Shown: positions 1 to 11,881, counted from the stretch's first letter. The stretch is 64,000 bases of DNA from an uncultured Collinsella sp. (GCA_959600835.1 CAUGNQ010000001.1:53385-117384), one strand, 5' to 3'. A program made the numbers and translations. The notes: generated from the letters alone by a model not told the origin.

Positions 1-819
1 CTCTCAAAGCTGACGGGAGACGCATACTCACCCGACGACCTTCTCATAGCCCCCCTTAACACCATGTGGTTCACGCGCGATCCAGCAAGCGTCATCGGCG
101 AAGGTGTCACGCTCAACCATATGTACTGGCCAGAGCGCAACCGTGAGGTTATCGCCTATAAAACGATTTTTAACTATCATCCGGATTTCCGCGAGACTCC
201 TCAGTTCTTCAAGCATGAATCGACTTACCACATTGAAGGCGGCGACCTTCACAACCTCAACAGCGAAAATGTAGCCGTTGGCATCTCTCAACGAACCGAG
301 CCAGCAGCTATAGACACCCTAGCGAATAACTTGCTCTGGGACGAGAACTCGACTATTGAGTCCGTATGGGCCATTGAGGTTCCCTACGATGATCTCTGCA
401 TTCATCTCGACACATACTTTGCTCGTGTTAACTATGAGACATTCCTCATTGACCGGGAGCTCCTGGACCAAGCGCGAGTCTACTGCATTACACGAGGCAG
501 ATCGGAAAGGACAACCCGGGCGCGTCATGTCGAAGGCGGACTAAAAGAAGCGCTGGGATTAGCCCTGGGTTTAAGTTCACCGCAATTTATCCCTTGCGGC
601 GGCTCAAATCCCGGAGCGGCAGAGGTCGAAAGAACCAACCATGCCATAAGCACCCTTTGCCTGGAGCCCGGCAAGGTCTGCGTATACGAAGAGAACACCG
701 AGACTAACAAGGCACTGGAGCAGGCCGGTATTGAACTTGTTCCCATCTCTATCTTTGAGCTGACAAACGGCTTTGGCGGCCCCAACTGCCTCTGCCTTCC
801 CCTCGTCCGCGCTTCATAA
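1..819 (+). CDS. arcA: Arginine deiminase, 3' part (5' end outside the window)
   Basis: Hydrolyses arginine to citrulline and ammonia, the first step of the cytoplasmic arginine deiminase (ADI) pathway. The frame is open from base 1, so about 272 of the usual ~400 residues are visible and the start lies upstream. The family signature is clear: FTRDP with the catalytic Asp, HIEGGD with the catalytic Glu, HLDT with the catalytic His-Asp, and a terminal Cys in GGPNCLCLP. The usual GRGGP loop before that Cys reads GFGGP, so an arginine conserved in most family members is Phe here. Carbamate kinase lies 0.8 kb away in convergent orientation, which supports an ADI locus; ornithine transcarbamylase is not in the window. 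The gene is less GC-rich than later housekeeping genes. Confidence 0.9.
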   Translation, partial: LSKLTGDAYSPDDLLIAPLNTMWFTRDPASVIGEGVTLNHMYWPERNREVIAYKTIFNYHPDFRETPQFFKHESTYHIEGGDLHNLNSENVAVGISQRTEPAAIDTLANNLLWDENSTIESVWAIEVPYDDLCIHLDTYFARVNYETFLIDRELLDQARVYCITRGRSERTTRARHVEGGLKEALGLALGLSSPQFIPCGGSNPGAAEVERTNHAISTLCLEPGKVCVYEENTETNKALEQAGIELVPISIFELTNGFGGPNCLCLPLVRAS

Positions 820-820
820 C

Positions 821-1471
821 ATGGGAACGGGTCAAAACATAAAGGCGCTTCGCAAGCGCGACCAGCTCACGCAGGAGGAGTTCGCGGCACTTGTCGGCGT
901 CTCCAAAGAAACGGTATGCCGTTGGGAAAAGGACCGCTATGCCATCCGCCGGTCGACACTGCTCAAGATCGTTTCGAAATTCAATCTGCAGTTTGACGAC
1001 CTCGCATCGGAAACCGCAGGGCTTGCCGCAAAGCTCGACCACGAGGGGCGGAAGGGGGAATCCAAGGAAACTACTACTGACTCCCTTTGTGATGTATTTA
1101 AAATTCAGATGAATGGAGGCAGAACGGGACTCAAGCAGACCGGAACAACGGCGCTCCCCTCATCCGTATTCAAAAACCATCGCGGGTGCTTCTTTGTTCA
1201 AATGGACACATCTGCCATGTCCAAATGCTATCCGATAGGATCCCTTCTCCTCGTGGATCCAAACCTGAAACCCTGGAACGGATGCTCCGTCCTCGCCTTG
1301 GCCGATAATTCCAGAATGGTCATACGGCGATATAGCACCGGCACGAACACCGTGATGCTGTCATCCTACTCATATCGCACGTCGGAACCGGATATTGTGC
1401 TGGACAAACGCCGAATCAGGATTCTCGGAGTCATCGTCTGGTTTCAGGCATCCCATGACCTGAGCATCTAA
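821..1471 (+). CDS. XRE-family regulator with S24/LexA-like C-terminal domain
   Basis: Predicted transcription factor of 216 aa. Residues about 5-58 form a Cro/CI-type helix-turn-helix (NIKALRKRDQLTQEEFAALV, then VSKETVCRWEKDR). A Thr/Gly-rich linker leads to a C-terminal region (about 125-215) resembling the peptidase S24 fold of LexA/CI repressors, including SKCYPIGSLLLVDP and an NGCSVLALADNS stretch. The position where the S24 catalytic Lys is expected reads VIRRY, so self-cleavage may be lost. The ATG at 821 is one base after the arcA stop, suggesting translational coupling and a role in regulating the ADI genes (inference). A phage-type repressor is the alternative, but no phage genes are nearby. 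Confidence 0.75.
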   Translation: MGTGQNIKALRKRDQLTQEEFAALVGVSKETVCRWEKDRYAIRRSTLLKIVSKFNLQFDDLASETAGLAAKLDHEGRKGESKETTTDSLCDVFKIQMNGGRTGLKQTGTTALPSSVFKNHRGCFFVQMDTSAMSKCYPIGSLLLVDPNLKPWNGCSVLALADNSRMVIRRYSTGTNTVMLSSYSYRTSEPDIVLDKRRIRILGVIVWFQASHDLSI

Positions 1472-1517
1472 CCAAATTTGCTCTTGTTTACCCCCTGCAC
1501 ACATCTCAAACAGCAAA

Positions 1518-1547
1518 AGCCCCGCAGCCGGAGCGGACTGCGGGGCT
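1518..1547 (-). terminator. Terminator after arcC
   Basis: Perfect 10-bp stem (AGCCCCGCAG / CTGCGGGGCT) with a 10-nt loop. On the minus strand it is followed by TTTTGCTGTTTG, a U-rich tail. It sits between the convergent XRE gene and arcC and fits arcC termination best. Confidence 0.8.
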
Positions 1548-1612
1548 CGTGAAGAGAGGCTAGTCTGTGGGCGTCTTGCCTGGCGCCCACGGGAGAGGCA
1601 ACGGAGTAGGGA

Positions 1613-2575
1613 CTACTCGTGGATGCGGGTGCCGGAGAGGCCGGCCATGGTCTCGGCGGCCTTGTCCAGGGCGCCGATGATGCAGGTGCGGCCCTTGCGG
1701 GAGCGGGCGAACTTGATGGCGGCGCGGACCTTGGGCTCCATGGAACCCTTGCCGAACTGGCCCTCGTCGGCCAGGCGCTCGGCCTCGTCGGCGGTGAGGT
1801 CCTCGAGCTCCTCCTGGTTGGGCTTGCCGAAGTTGATGGCGACATGCTCGACGGCGGTCAGCAGGAACAGGACGTCGGCGTCGCAGTCCTCGGCCAGCAG
1901 CTCGCCGCCCAGATCCTTGTCGATAACGGCGGGAACGCCCTTGTAGCAGCCCTTGTTCTCGTAGTCGCGGACGACGGGGATGCCGCCGCCACCGCAGGCG
2001 ATGACGATGAACTCGTTGTCGAGCAGGTTGAGGATGGAGTCGGCCTCGACGATCTTCTTGGGATCGGGGGAGGCGACGACGCGACGCCAGCCGCGGCCGG
2101 AATCCTCGACGAAGACCTTGGAGGGGTCCTCGGCCATGAACTCCTTGGCCTGCTCCTCGGTGTAGAAGGGGCCGATCGGCTTGGTCGGGTTCTTGAACGC
2201 GGGATCGTCCGGGTCGCACTCGATCTGGGTGACGACGGTGGCGGCGTGCCAACGCTTATAGCGCTTGTGCATCTCGCGGCCGATGCCCTGCTGCAGGTGG
2301 TAGCCGATGTAGCCCTGGGACATGGCGCCGCACTCGGGCAGCGGCATCTCGGGGGTGCCGATGGCGTCGTGGGCGGCGGCGAAGGCGTTCTGGATCATGC
2401 CGACCTGCGGGCCGTTGCCGTGGGTGATGATGATCTCGTTGCCCTGCTCGATGAGGCCGAGGAGCGCGTGGGCGGTGTTGCTCACGGCCTCGATCTGCTC
2501 GACGGGGTTGTTGCCGAGGGCGTTGCCGCCGAGGGCGACGACAATACGATCGGGCTTGCCAAGAGGCTTAGACAT
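1613..2575 (-). CDS. arcC: Carbamate kinase
   Basis: Transfers phosphate from carbamoyl phosphate to ADP, the ATP-yielding last step of the arginine deiminase pathway. The protein has 320 aa, normal for the amino acid kinase family. The N-terminal IVVALGGNALG phosphate-binding motif, ITHGNGPQVG, and the ACGGGGIPV segment are all present and in order. The ATG at 2575 was chosen over an in-frame codon 12 residues upstream because AAAGGA lies at ribosome-binding distance before it and the conserved N-terminus follows directly. Base composition matches the GC-rich core genome, unlike the arcA block next to it. It is convergent with arcA, which is not the classical arcABC operon order. Confidence 0.95.
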   Translation of the reverse strand: MSKPLGKPDRIVVALGGNALGNNPVEQIEAVSNTAHALLGLIEQGNEIIITHGNGPQVGMIQNAFAAAHDAIGTPEMPLPECGAMSQGYIGYHLQQGIGREMHKRYKRWHAATVVTQIECDPDDPAFKNPTKPIGPFYTEEQAKEFMAEDPSKVFVEDSGRGWRRVVASPDPKKIVEADSILNLLDNEFIVIACGGGGIPVVRDYENKGCYKGVPAVIDKDLGGELLAEDCDADVLFLLTAVEHVAINFGKPNQEELEDLTADEAERLADEGQFGKGSMEPKVRAAIKFARSRKGRTCIIGALDKAAETMAGLSGTRIHE

Positions 2576-3134
2576 TGCTGGAATCCTTTCTGTAAAAGGC
2601 CTACAACCCATTAATAACCCGCGTCCGTGCGATACGCGAGTTTATTAAGGTTTATATTCTCTTTATCGCTCATTTTATTCATTTTGAAAACAGTTGAACG
2701 GTGAACGGTCGTTTTTACCCGCTCAGCGTAAGGAATCCCAGCTCACGCATGTTTACGTCATCTACGTGCGACTTTATTTAATTAGAGCAGAGATTAGGCT
2801 GGATTATGCAAACTATATCTTTGCTAAACACATAACCGACACTGCAATTATTTACTCGCACTATACGAGATTCTATGCACTTGCAAGACAAGTATGCACC
2901 CCTGCAATAACACGGGGCTTTTCATCCAACAAAAGGGATAGCCAATCGCGCTTCACTTTGCGGCAAGCGATTGTGAGTTCGCAGTATGGAACTTTACCGT
3001 CGGATACTGCATGAACGCCGTCGACGCCCTCTCGCTCCTGCGCGCCCAGGCAATCGAGAACATCAGCGGCGTCCCCAGTCTTTTTGCATGGCACCGCGCC
3101 GGCTCGATGGCTCTGGGACCTAAGCGAATCTTTG
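2576..3134. other. AT-rich intergenic region upstream of arcC
   Basis: About 560 bases without a gene I can support. The arcC-proximal 120 bases are AT-rich and must hold the arcC promoter and its control sites, but I cannot place them with confidence. A short GC-rich open stretch near 3011-3125 (MNAVDALSLLRAQAIENISG in frame) looks like a gene remnant. It has no recognisable family and runs into the 34-bp repeats. Confidence 0.4.
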
Positions 3135-3219
3135 CTATCTGCCAATTTTTGTATGATTTGGGTCATTCCTATCTGCCAATTTTTGTATGATTAGGGGCAA
3201 ATCTATTTGCCAATTTTGT
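3135..3219. repeat. Three direct repeats with 34-bp period
   Basis: Units start at 3135, 3169 and 3203, exactly 34 bp apart. The shared core is CTATYTGCCAATTTTTGTAT. The first two copies match for about 24 bases and the third degenerates after TTTTGT. The array ends 15 bp before the start codon of the ATPase gene at 3234, so it must overlap that gene's promoter or leader. Confidence 0.85.
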
Positions 3220-3233
3220 CATTGAGGGGTTTT

Positions 3234-4595
3234 ATGCTACGCCGTAAGGTCACTGACAGGCTTTTGAGCTGGAAGAACAACTCCAATAAAGCGTTGCTTG
3301 TTACTGGTGCGCGTCAGATTGGCAAGAGCTATGCGATTCGCGCGTTTGGTAAAGACAACTACGCGTCGTATTTTGAAGCCAATTTGCTGCTCGATGCCGA
3401 GGCAAGAGATGTGCTCATTGGCGCTAAGAACGCCGTTGACTTTATCAACCGCGTGGCCCTTCTTGCGGATGCACCGCTTGTTGAGGGAAATACGCTTATC
3501 TTTGTCGATGAAATACAGGAGTATCCGCAGATCGTCACGCTCATGAAGGCGTTGGTCGAGGACGGGCGCTTTTGCTATGTCTTCTCGGGGTCTATGCTTG
3601 GGACTGAGTTTAAGGGGATCTCTTCTTTCCCGGTGGGGTATGTCGAGCACATTGTTATGCGGCCAATGGATTTTGAAGAGTTTTGTTGGGCAAACAGCAT
3701 CAGCGAGAATGTGCTTGCAGACATCCGCAGCTGCCTTGTCGAAAGGCGTCCCGTCGAAAACTATATTCATGAGGCGATGCTCAAAAACTTTAGAGCTTAT
3801 ATCGTTTGCGGCGGCATGCCGGAGGTCGTACAGAACTATATCGATTCGGGTTATTCACTCGTGAGGACGCGTGAGCTTCAAATTCAGCTGGTCGATCAGT
3901 ACAAAAGTGATATCTCTAAATATGCATCGACTCGAGCGTTTAATGTTCGCGCGATTTTCGAACAAATTCCCGTTCAGCTTGAGGCGGAGTCCCATCGCTT
4001 TGTTGTTTCATCCCTGGGCGAGGGGGCTCGCCTTCAAAAATACGAGCAGGATTTCCTATGGCTGGTGAACGCGGGCGTCGGTTTGATGGTCGCCCAGGTG
4101 ACGGAGGCCCGGAGTCCTCTTAAGAGGACAGAGAAGGCGACCGCCTTTAAACTATACGAGTCTGATACAGGTATGCTCGCATCACGGTATCCCGGCAGCA
4201 CGGCACGCGCTGTCTACCTTGATATGAAAACCCCCAACCTCGGCGGTCTCTATGAGAACGTGGTCGCGCAGGAGCTTGTCGCCCTTGGAACTGATGCATG
4301 GTACTACCAGACACGCGAGGTCGGCGAAGTTGACTTTGTGATCGAAGGCACCCGCGGGCACGTTGTCCCAATCGAGGTCAAATCGGGCAAGAAGGTTCGA
4401 GCCCATGCGGCCCTCGACCGTCTGATGAGCGTGAGCGAGTACAAAATCCCCGAGGCCGTTGTGCTAAGCCACGAGAACCTCAGCAAAGAGGGCAAGGTTC
4501 TGTACGTTCCAATCTATATGACATTCTGCCTCGATGAGTTTATGGAAAAGGACGACCCCAACAACGATTTCTCGTTTGCACCCATATCCCTCTAG
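3234..4595 (+). CDS. DUF4143/AAA_14-type ATP-binding protein
   Basis: Predicted ATPase of 453 aa. It has a Walker A variant VTGARQIGKSY (about residues 25-35), a Walker B LIFVDEIQEYP (about 90-100), and a C-terminal DUF4143 region ending in a PD-(D/E)xK-nuclease-like motif, EVDFVIEG then VPIEVKSGKK (about residues 365-390). Cellular role is unknown for this family, which is common in gut anaerobes and archaea. The ATG at 3234 is preferred over an upstream TTG at 3207 because GAGGGG precedes it and the TTG lies inside the direct repeats. It is a single gene with no operon partner. The coding sequence is more AT-rich than nifJ downstream, consistent with lateral transfer. A paralogous-type ATPase occurs at 53241-54593. 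Confidence 0.85.
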   Translation: MLRRKVTDRLLSWKNNSNKALLVTGARQIGKSYAIRAFGKDNYASYFEANLLLDAEARDVLIGAKNAVDFINRVALLADAPLVEGNTLIFVDEIQEYPQIVTLMKALVEDGRFCYVFSGSMLGTEFKGISSFPVGYVEHIVMRPMDFEEFCWANSISENVLADIRSCLVERRPVENYIHEAMLKNFRAYIVCGGMPEVVQNYIDSGYSLVRTRELQIQLVDQYKSDISKYASTRAFNVRAIFEQIPVQLEAESHRFVVSSLGEGARLQKYEQDFLWLVNAGVGLMVAQVTEARSPLKRTEKATAFKLYESDTGMLASRYPGSTARAVYLDMKTPNLGGLYENVVAQELVALGTDAWYYQTREVGEVDFVIEGTRGHVVPIEVKSGKKVRAHAALDRLMSVSEYKIPEAVVLSHENLSKEGKVLYVPIYMTFCLDEFMEKDDPNNDFSFAPISL

Positions 4596-4738
4596 GCCAT
4601 CTGGGTCCGCAACCAAATCCCCCTCTATGCCCAAAGTGGCGCGTGGTTTCGCGGCAAAGGCGCGAAACAGCGACCGGGACAAGGCACCCCACCAACCACG
4701 TCCTTCATCAGCCCACACAATCCGAGGACGTAGTCGTA

Positions 4739-4863
4739 GCAGGATCTGAGGGCTAACCTTCGCGGACACTCCGCAGGACGAAAGAACCCCCGCCGCACGT
4801 AGTGCGCAGCGGGGGTTCTTTCATGTCCGAGGACGTCCGCGAAGGTCAGCCCTCAGATCCTGC
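4739..4863. repeat. Large nested palindrome between the ATPase gene and nifJ
   Basis: Outer arms 4739-4767 and 4835-4863 are complementary over 29 bp with one mismatch. Inside them is a 13-bp perfect stem, 4781-4793 with 4809-4821 (AAAGAACCCCCGC / GCGGGGGTTCTTT). The whole 125-bp element can form a cruciform or a long hairpin in RNA. It ends 10 bp from the nifJ stop codon, so it lies in the nifJ 3' untranslated region. Confidence 0.9.
4781..4821 (-). terminator. Terminator of nifJ (palindrome core)
   Basis: GC-rich 13-bp stem with a 15-nt loop, the core of the 125-bp palindrome. Because the arms end in AAAG and CTTT, transcripts from either strand would run into a short U tract, so it may act bidirectionally. 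It is best placed for nifJ, whose stop is about 50 bp upstream on the minus strand. Confidence 0.65.
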
Positions 4864-4873
4864 GGTGGGAGAC

Positions 4874-8413
<3,540 letters not shown>

Positions 8414-8676
8414 ATACCCCTCTCCTCTCATATAGGTATACAGGCCCCGGCGATCGCCGGGATGTTGGCGTGATGGGATTTACGCTGTTGCTTCCAATCA
8501 TCTGGCAGGCAGGCTCAGCAGCAGGTACGTGGCGTGGAGAGAAGACATGCCGAGGCGAGGGGCAACTGATGCGCCCCACAGACCCGACCGCCCGTCTTGC
8601 ACATGACCGAGCGCCGCAAAGGCCGCATGCCGGATGCTCCCGGGCACGCCCCGGCGATGGGAGGCACCCGCAACGG

Positions 8677-8700
8677 AAATCCGCATGCGGGTTTATTGTA
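8677..8700 (-). promoter_or_regulatory. Candidate promoter/operator upstream of nifJ
   Basis: On the minus strand a TACAAT -10-like hexamer (8700-8695) is followed by an 18-bp near-palindrome centred on CCGCATGCGG (8677-8694, one mismatch). The arrangement fits a repressor site just downstream of a -10 element for nifJ, 260 bp upstream of its start. No convincing -35 box is at the right distance. The rest of 8414-8864 holds no gene I can support. Confidence 0.3.
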
Positions 8701-8759
8701 CCCCGCCGCCAAGTGTAATTTCGACAAATATAGGTGGGCGGTAAAGGTTTACCTCGGGT

Positions 8760-9290
8760 GACCGCCAAGGGCCAAAATGAACGCTTCGTCCCCGGGCGAT
8801 TGGCCCTGGCGCGCCATGGAGTGTCCCGGAGTGCCGGCATAAAAGGAACGTCCCCATCTGCCGACTAGAGGGCGCCGACGCCGAGGAGGATAGCGTAGGT
8901 GGTGGATTCGCCAAGTCTGAGCTCGTCGCCGGGGTTGAGCTGAGCGGAGCGGCCGGGCTCGACCTGGATGCAGACGTTCGTCGCGCCGTTTACCACCATG
9001 GTTCCGTTGGTGGACGACAAGTCCTCGACGTGCCAGATATTTTGAGCATCGCACCAGATATGGGCATGGCGGGCCGAGACGTCGTCGGTGATGCCGCCCT
9101 CCCCCGTTGCCAGCGCGCCGATCTCAACGCCTTCCTCACTCGGCTGAATCCAGCGCGGGACGCTCACCACGTAGCCGTTTTGCACGCACAGCAGTCCCAG
9201 CGGATGCGCCGGCGCGACCTCGTGCTCGCCCGCGACCGAAGATGTGCTCAGCGAGCGCGGCGTCGACGTGTCGCCGCCACGGGTCGCATG
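8760..9290. repeat. Left copy of a ~535-bp duplication of an FHA gene 3' end
   Basis: This stretch aligns with 15501-16045 in the same orientation, by eye at well over 80% identity. It includes about 105 bases of non-coding sequence beyond the stop codon (both carry GACCGCCAAGGGCCAAAATG and a GGAACGTCC motif). Similarity stops abruptly near 9290. The two copies bracket the AT-rich peptide island. Confidence 0.85.
8865..9290 (-). pseudogene. Truncated FHA-domain gene fragment
   Basis: Encodes the C-terminal ~140 residues of the FHA protein at 15608-16546. It keeps the phosphothreonine-binding core SARHAHIWCD and DLSSTNGTMVVNG and the terminal GDELRLGESTTYAILLG. The first ~170 residues of the full gene are missing. 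The frame stays open to an ATG at 9344, but residues encoded by 9291-9344 have no counterpart in the intact gene and no good ribosome-binding site precedes them. I therefore read it as a 5'-truncated relic of a duplication rather than a functional gene. The FHA domain itself is undamaged, so expression cannot be excluded. Confidence 0.7.
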
Positions 9291-9843
9291 AGCGCGGCGG
9301 CTCGCCCGACTTGGAACTAAGGCGGGCGTGAGAGCAAACGGCATAGGGAACGAATCTTGCGGATGTACTCCTCGACGTCAGGCAGGTAAGCCCCACGAAG
9401 TCACCGGGGAGGCCCAAGCGGCCCGGCACCACTTCCAGATTCTGACCAGGGCGAGTCGTTCGCCGGTGGCTGAAGGCTCGCTCCCACCCAAAAGGGGAGA
9501 TTCGCGTTGTTCCCCAATCGCTCTCGCATCTTTCATTTTGCTCGAGGTGGGCTATAAAAACTTTCCTGGTGAAAGGCGGCGATTGGTTTCCTTTCTTTCT
9601 AGAGGAGCGCGCCTGTAATCTGTTTTCATCCTAAATCAAGTTAAGATCGGACCTTCCAGAGGCAAGTCGACTCAAACTGCGAGGCTCCATGTTGGAATAA
9701 AGAGCGCTGTCGAAGTGCCAACAACACAAAGCTTGCCAGTCTCAAATAGAACCTTTTGGGAGTCCGATTGGGCCGCACACCGAATCCCCGCTGGTGGTTT
9801 TTTATAGCTGCGCAACAATAAACAAGGTTAGTGCCAGTCCAGC
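9291..9843. other. Left boundary of the AT-rich island, no gene seen
   Basis: About 550 bases between the FHA fragment and the radical SAM gene. GC content drops visibly from about 9500 onward. I see no supported gene, integrase or tRNA. A weak hairpin followed by GGTTTTTTATAG lies near 9780-9806. The promoter of the radical SAM gene must lie here but is not obvious. Confidence 0.4.
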
Positions 9844-11220
9844 ATGAAATTGAGGAACGTATGCATTTTTTTCTCAGTAAGTGATCGTCGTTACTGCTTC
9901 GATGAGGTCACTCGCAATTGCTTTCAGGTTGACCAAGCATCAGAAGATGCGCTTCGCATATTTGAAGCATCGGGAAGAACGGTCAACTCGAAGTTGCTAA
10001 CAAAGTCACTTGCTGCGAAAGGCTACGACCAAACGACCATAGCAGAACTTGAAGACGACATTGATGAGTATCAACGATTGTCTGAGCGGACTTTCTTAAC
10101 AAAAGACACGCCTCGAAAACTTAGATCCATCGAACTCCACGTTTCACATGCATGCAACCTTGGTTGTAGTTACTGTTTTGCCGGTAAAGGAGATTATGGA
10201 ACGTCTCCTCTGCTGATGACAGACGAGATAGCCTTCAAGGCGGTCGACTACCTCGTCGCAAGTTCATCGGAAAACGAAACGCTTGCGATCGTCTTTTTTG
10301 GTGGGGAACCCATGATTAACGAGCCGCTGATATGGAAAACGGTCGACTATTCAAAAAGAATATACCCCAATAGAAACTTTACCTATTCTATTACGACCAA
10401 CGGAACGCTTTTGAATGACACTGCTGTGAATTCTTTCAAGGAGCACGGGTTTTCTGTTCTGATTAGTCTCGATGGTACAGGATGCAAGCACGATGCATCG
10501 CGCCCGTACAAGACGGGAGGCGGCTCTTTCTCCGATATCGACAAAAACGTTCGTCGTTTTTCCGAGTCGTTCCCCTTCGGCGCAAGAGCGACCTTAACAA
10601 ATAATAACTGTAACCTTGTTGAAGACTATCTTCAGTTTAAAGAGATGGGCTTCAGAAGGATTTACTTCTCGCCCGTGAGCTCATTCGATGAGAATATCAA
10701 ACTCGACGAACACTCATTAAACAAAATCAGGGCGGGCCTAATAGATTTGGCGGATCAATATCTCAAACAGATTGATCAAGGGGAAAAGCCCTTGTTTAGA
10801 ACATTGAAAACTGCAGTTGATTTGATTATGAGCAACAGGATCGCCTTTGTCGGATGCGGGGCTGGCAGGCGTTTTATTTCCGTGACTCCCGAAGGGGACG
10901 TATACCCCTGTCACAGGTTTGTCGGGATGATGCGATTCAAAATGGGCAACATCGTCACCGGAATTGACGAAACTAGGTATATTGAAAACTGGAGTCAGGG
11001 TGTCGAAAAAAGAATTGACTGTACGGACTGTTGGGCTCGGTCTTTCTGTGGTGGGGGCTGTAGCTGGGAGGCTGCAGGCGAGCACGGCTACTTGCCCAAG
11101 AGTCTACACCCTGCATCATGTGAATATAGAAAAATGTGCTACGAGATGGCTTTTGACCTTATTTCCCGCCACTCATCTTCGCAGGAGAAAAATCAACGAG
11201 AAGCTACTGTATCGGAATAA
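9844..11220 (+). CDS. Radical SAM/SPASM peptide maturase
   Basis: Predicted peptide-modifying radical SAM enzyme of 458 aa. The [4Fe-4S]-AdoMet motif CNLGCSYC uses C104, C108 and C111; the GGEP motif is at 153-156. A C-terminal SPASM-type set follows: C338, C356 (VTPEGDVYPCHRF), C393, C396, C402, C406, C426 and C432, enough for two auxiliary clusters. Residues 1-90 resemble the short leader-recognition region of SCIFF/ranthipeptide maturases (FDEVTRNCFQVDQASEDALR). It is followed on the same strand by two Cys-rich small proteins, its likely substrates. AT-rich codon use contrasts with both flanks. No clear ribosome-binding site precedes the ATG. An anaerobic sulfatase maturase is the main alternative but no sulfatase is present. 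Confidence 0.85.
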   Translation: MKLRNVCIFFSVSDRRYCFDEVTRNCFQVDQASEDALRIFEASGRTVNSKLLTKSLAAKGYDQTTIAELEDDIDEYQRLSERTFLTKDTPRKLRSIELHVSHACNLGCSYCFAGKGDYGTSPLLMTDEIAFKAVDYLVASSSENETLAIVFFGGEPMINEPLIWKTVDYSKRIYPNRNFTYSITTNGTLLNDTAVNSFKEHGFSVLISLDGTGCKHDASRPYKTGGGSFSDIDKNVRRFSESFPFGARATLTNNNCNLVEDYLQFKEMGFRRIYFSPVSSFDENIKLDEHSLNKIRAGLIDLADQYLKQIDQGEKPLFRTLKTAVDLIMSNRIAFVGCGAGRRFISVTPEGDVYPCHRFVGMMRFKMGNIVTGIDETRYIENWSQGVEKRIDCTDCWARSFCGGGCSWEAAGEHGYLPKSLHPASCEYRKMCYEMAFDLISRHSSSQEKNQREATVSE

Positions 11221-11328
11221 GCGGTTCAGCGCATTGCTGTCACCATTGTGGAGGTGTTCGTTCTTCTGATTACCGTCTGCGAAGCTTATTGCTACGTTCG
11301 CCGAAACCATTCTAGAAATATGGTGAAC

Positions 11329-11357
11329 TAGACATCTTGGTTTGTTATACACAATAT
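11329..11357 (+). promoter_or_regulatory. Candidate promoter of the precursor peptide genes
   Basis: TAGACA and CAATAT are separated by 17 bp, ending 32 bp before the first precursor start. A separate promoter would let the peptides be made in excess of the maturase, as is common in peptide loci. The boxes are imperfect. Confidence 0.35.
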
Positions 11358-11389
11358 TGAGGTTTTTCTGCACTCAAAGGGAGGTAGTC

Positions 11390-11593
11390 GTGAAGCATAT
11401 TCATCCGATTAATCCAGGAAGTGGCGACGAGGCAGGCGTGAAGCCGATGTCTTTTGACTGCCTCTTGGGCATTACTGACATCTGTACTGTTTATGATAAA
11501 GCAGATGGCTGTGGTGCATACGATTACTGCGACTATGACATGGATGGCGGCAGCATCTGCGTTGTAGATCACTGTGGCATTGATCAAACGTAG
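11390..11593 (+). CDS. Cys-rich precursor peptide 1 (putative RiPP substrate)
   Basis: 67-aa acidic peptide starting at GTG after a strong GGGAGG site (11380-11384 region), the sixteenth codon of a longer open frame. It starts MKHIHP, like the next gene. Residues 1-20 form a Cys-free leader-like part; residues 24-62 contain six cysteines (C24, C32, C41, C47, C57, C62). Two are in C-x3-D motifs (CTVYD, CGAYD). Aligned with the second peptide it shares the pattern DIC-x2-YD-x-A, then C-x3-D-x-C and a late S-x-CV. It lies 170 bp downstream of the radical SAM gene, probably its maturase. Ranthipeptide-type Cys-Asp thioether crosslinks are my inference; a small metal-binding protein is the alternative. 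Confidence 0.75.
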   Translation: MKHIHPINPGSGDEAGVKPMSFDCLLGITDICTVYDKADGCGAYDYCDYDMDGGSICVVDHCGIDQT

Positions 11594-11623
11594 TCTCTAA
11601 TTGGATTAAGGTGAGGAGCTGTT

Positions 11624-11803
11624 ATGAAGCATATCCATCCTGTTGGTTCAAATGAACATCCTCCCGTTGAGCCTTGTTGTCTTGGAGTTGATATATGCAA
11701 TTTTTACGACATCGCCGAGTGCCCTGTTGCGGATTGGTGCTATGTCGATAAAGAATCAAGCTGTGTTTTGCCAGCAGATTGGTGCGATCCAGTTGACGAG
11801 TAG
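11624..11803 (+). CDS. Cys-rich precursor peptide 2 (putative RiPP substrate)
   Basis: 59-aa paralogue of the preceding peptide, 30 bp downstream, with GTGAGGAG before its ATG. The N-terminus MKHIHP is identical. Seven cysteines (C18, C19, C25, C33, C39, C47, C54), six of them matching those of peptide 1. C-x3-D motifs are CLGVD, CNFYD, CPVAD and CDPVD, more regular than in peptide 1. Its length and charge resemble peptide 1 although only about 40% of positions match. That is what one expects of two substrates sharing a leader element and crosslinking pattern but carrying different cores. No double-glycine cleavage site is visible, so leader removal is unexplained. Confidence 0.75.
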   Translation: MKHIHPVGSNEHPPVEPCCLGVDICNFYDIAECPVADWCYVDKESSCVLPADWCDPVDE

Positions 11804-11881
11804 TTTTGTGGCTAGGAACTATTTGGTCCAATTCAGAATAAGATGGGAACAAATACCAAAATCTCGTGTCTGGGAGGAGTT

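Noticed and set aside
8865..9344. The short FHA frame as an intact gene
   Set aside because: It aligns only with the last ~140 residues of the full gene and its first ~18 residues come from unrelated sequence.
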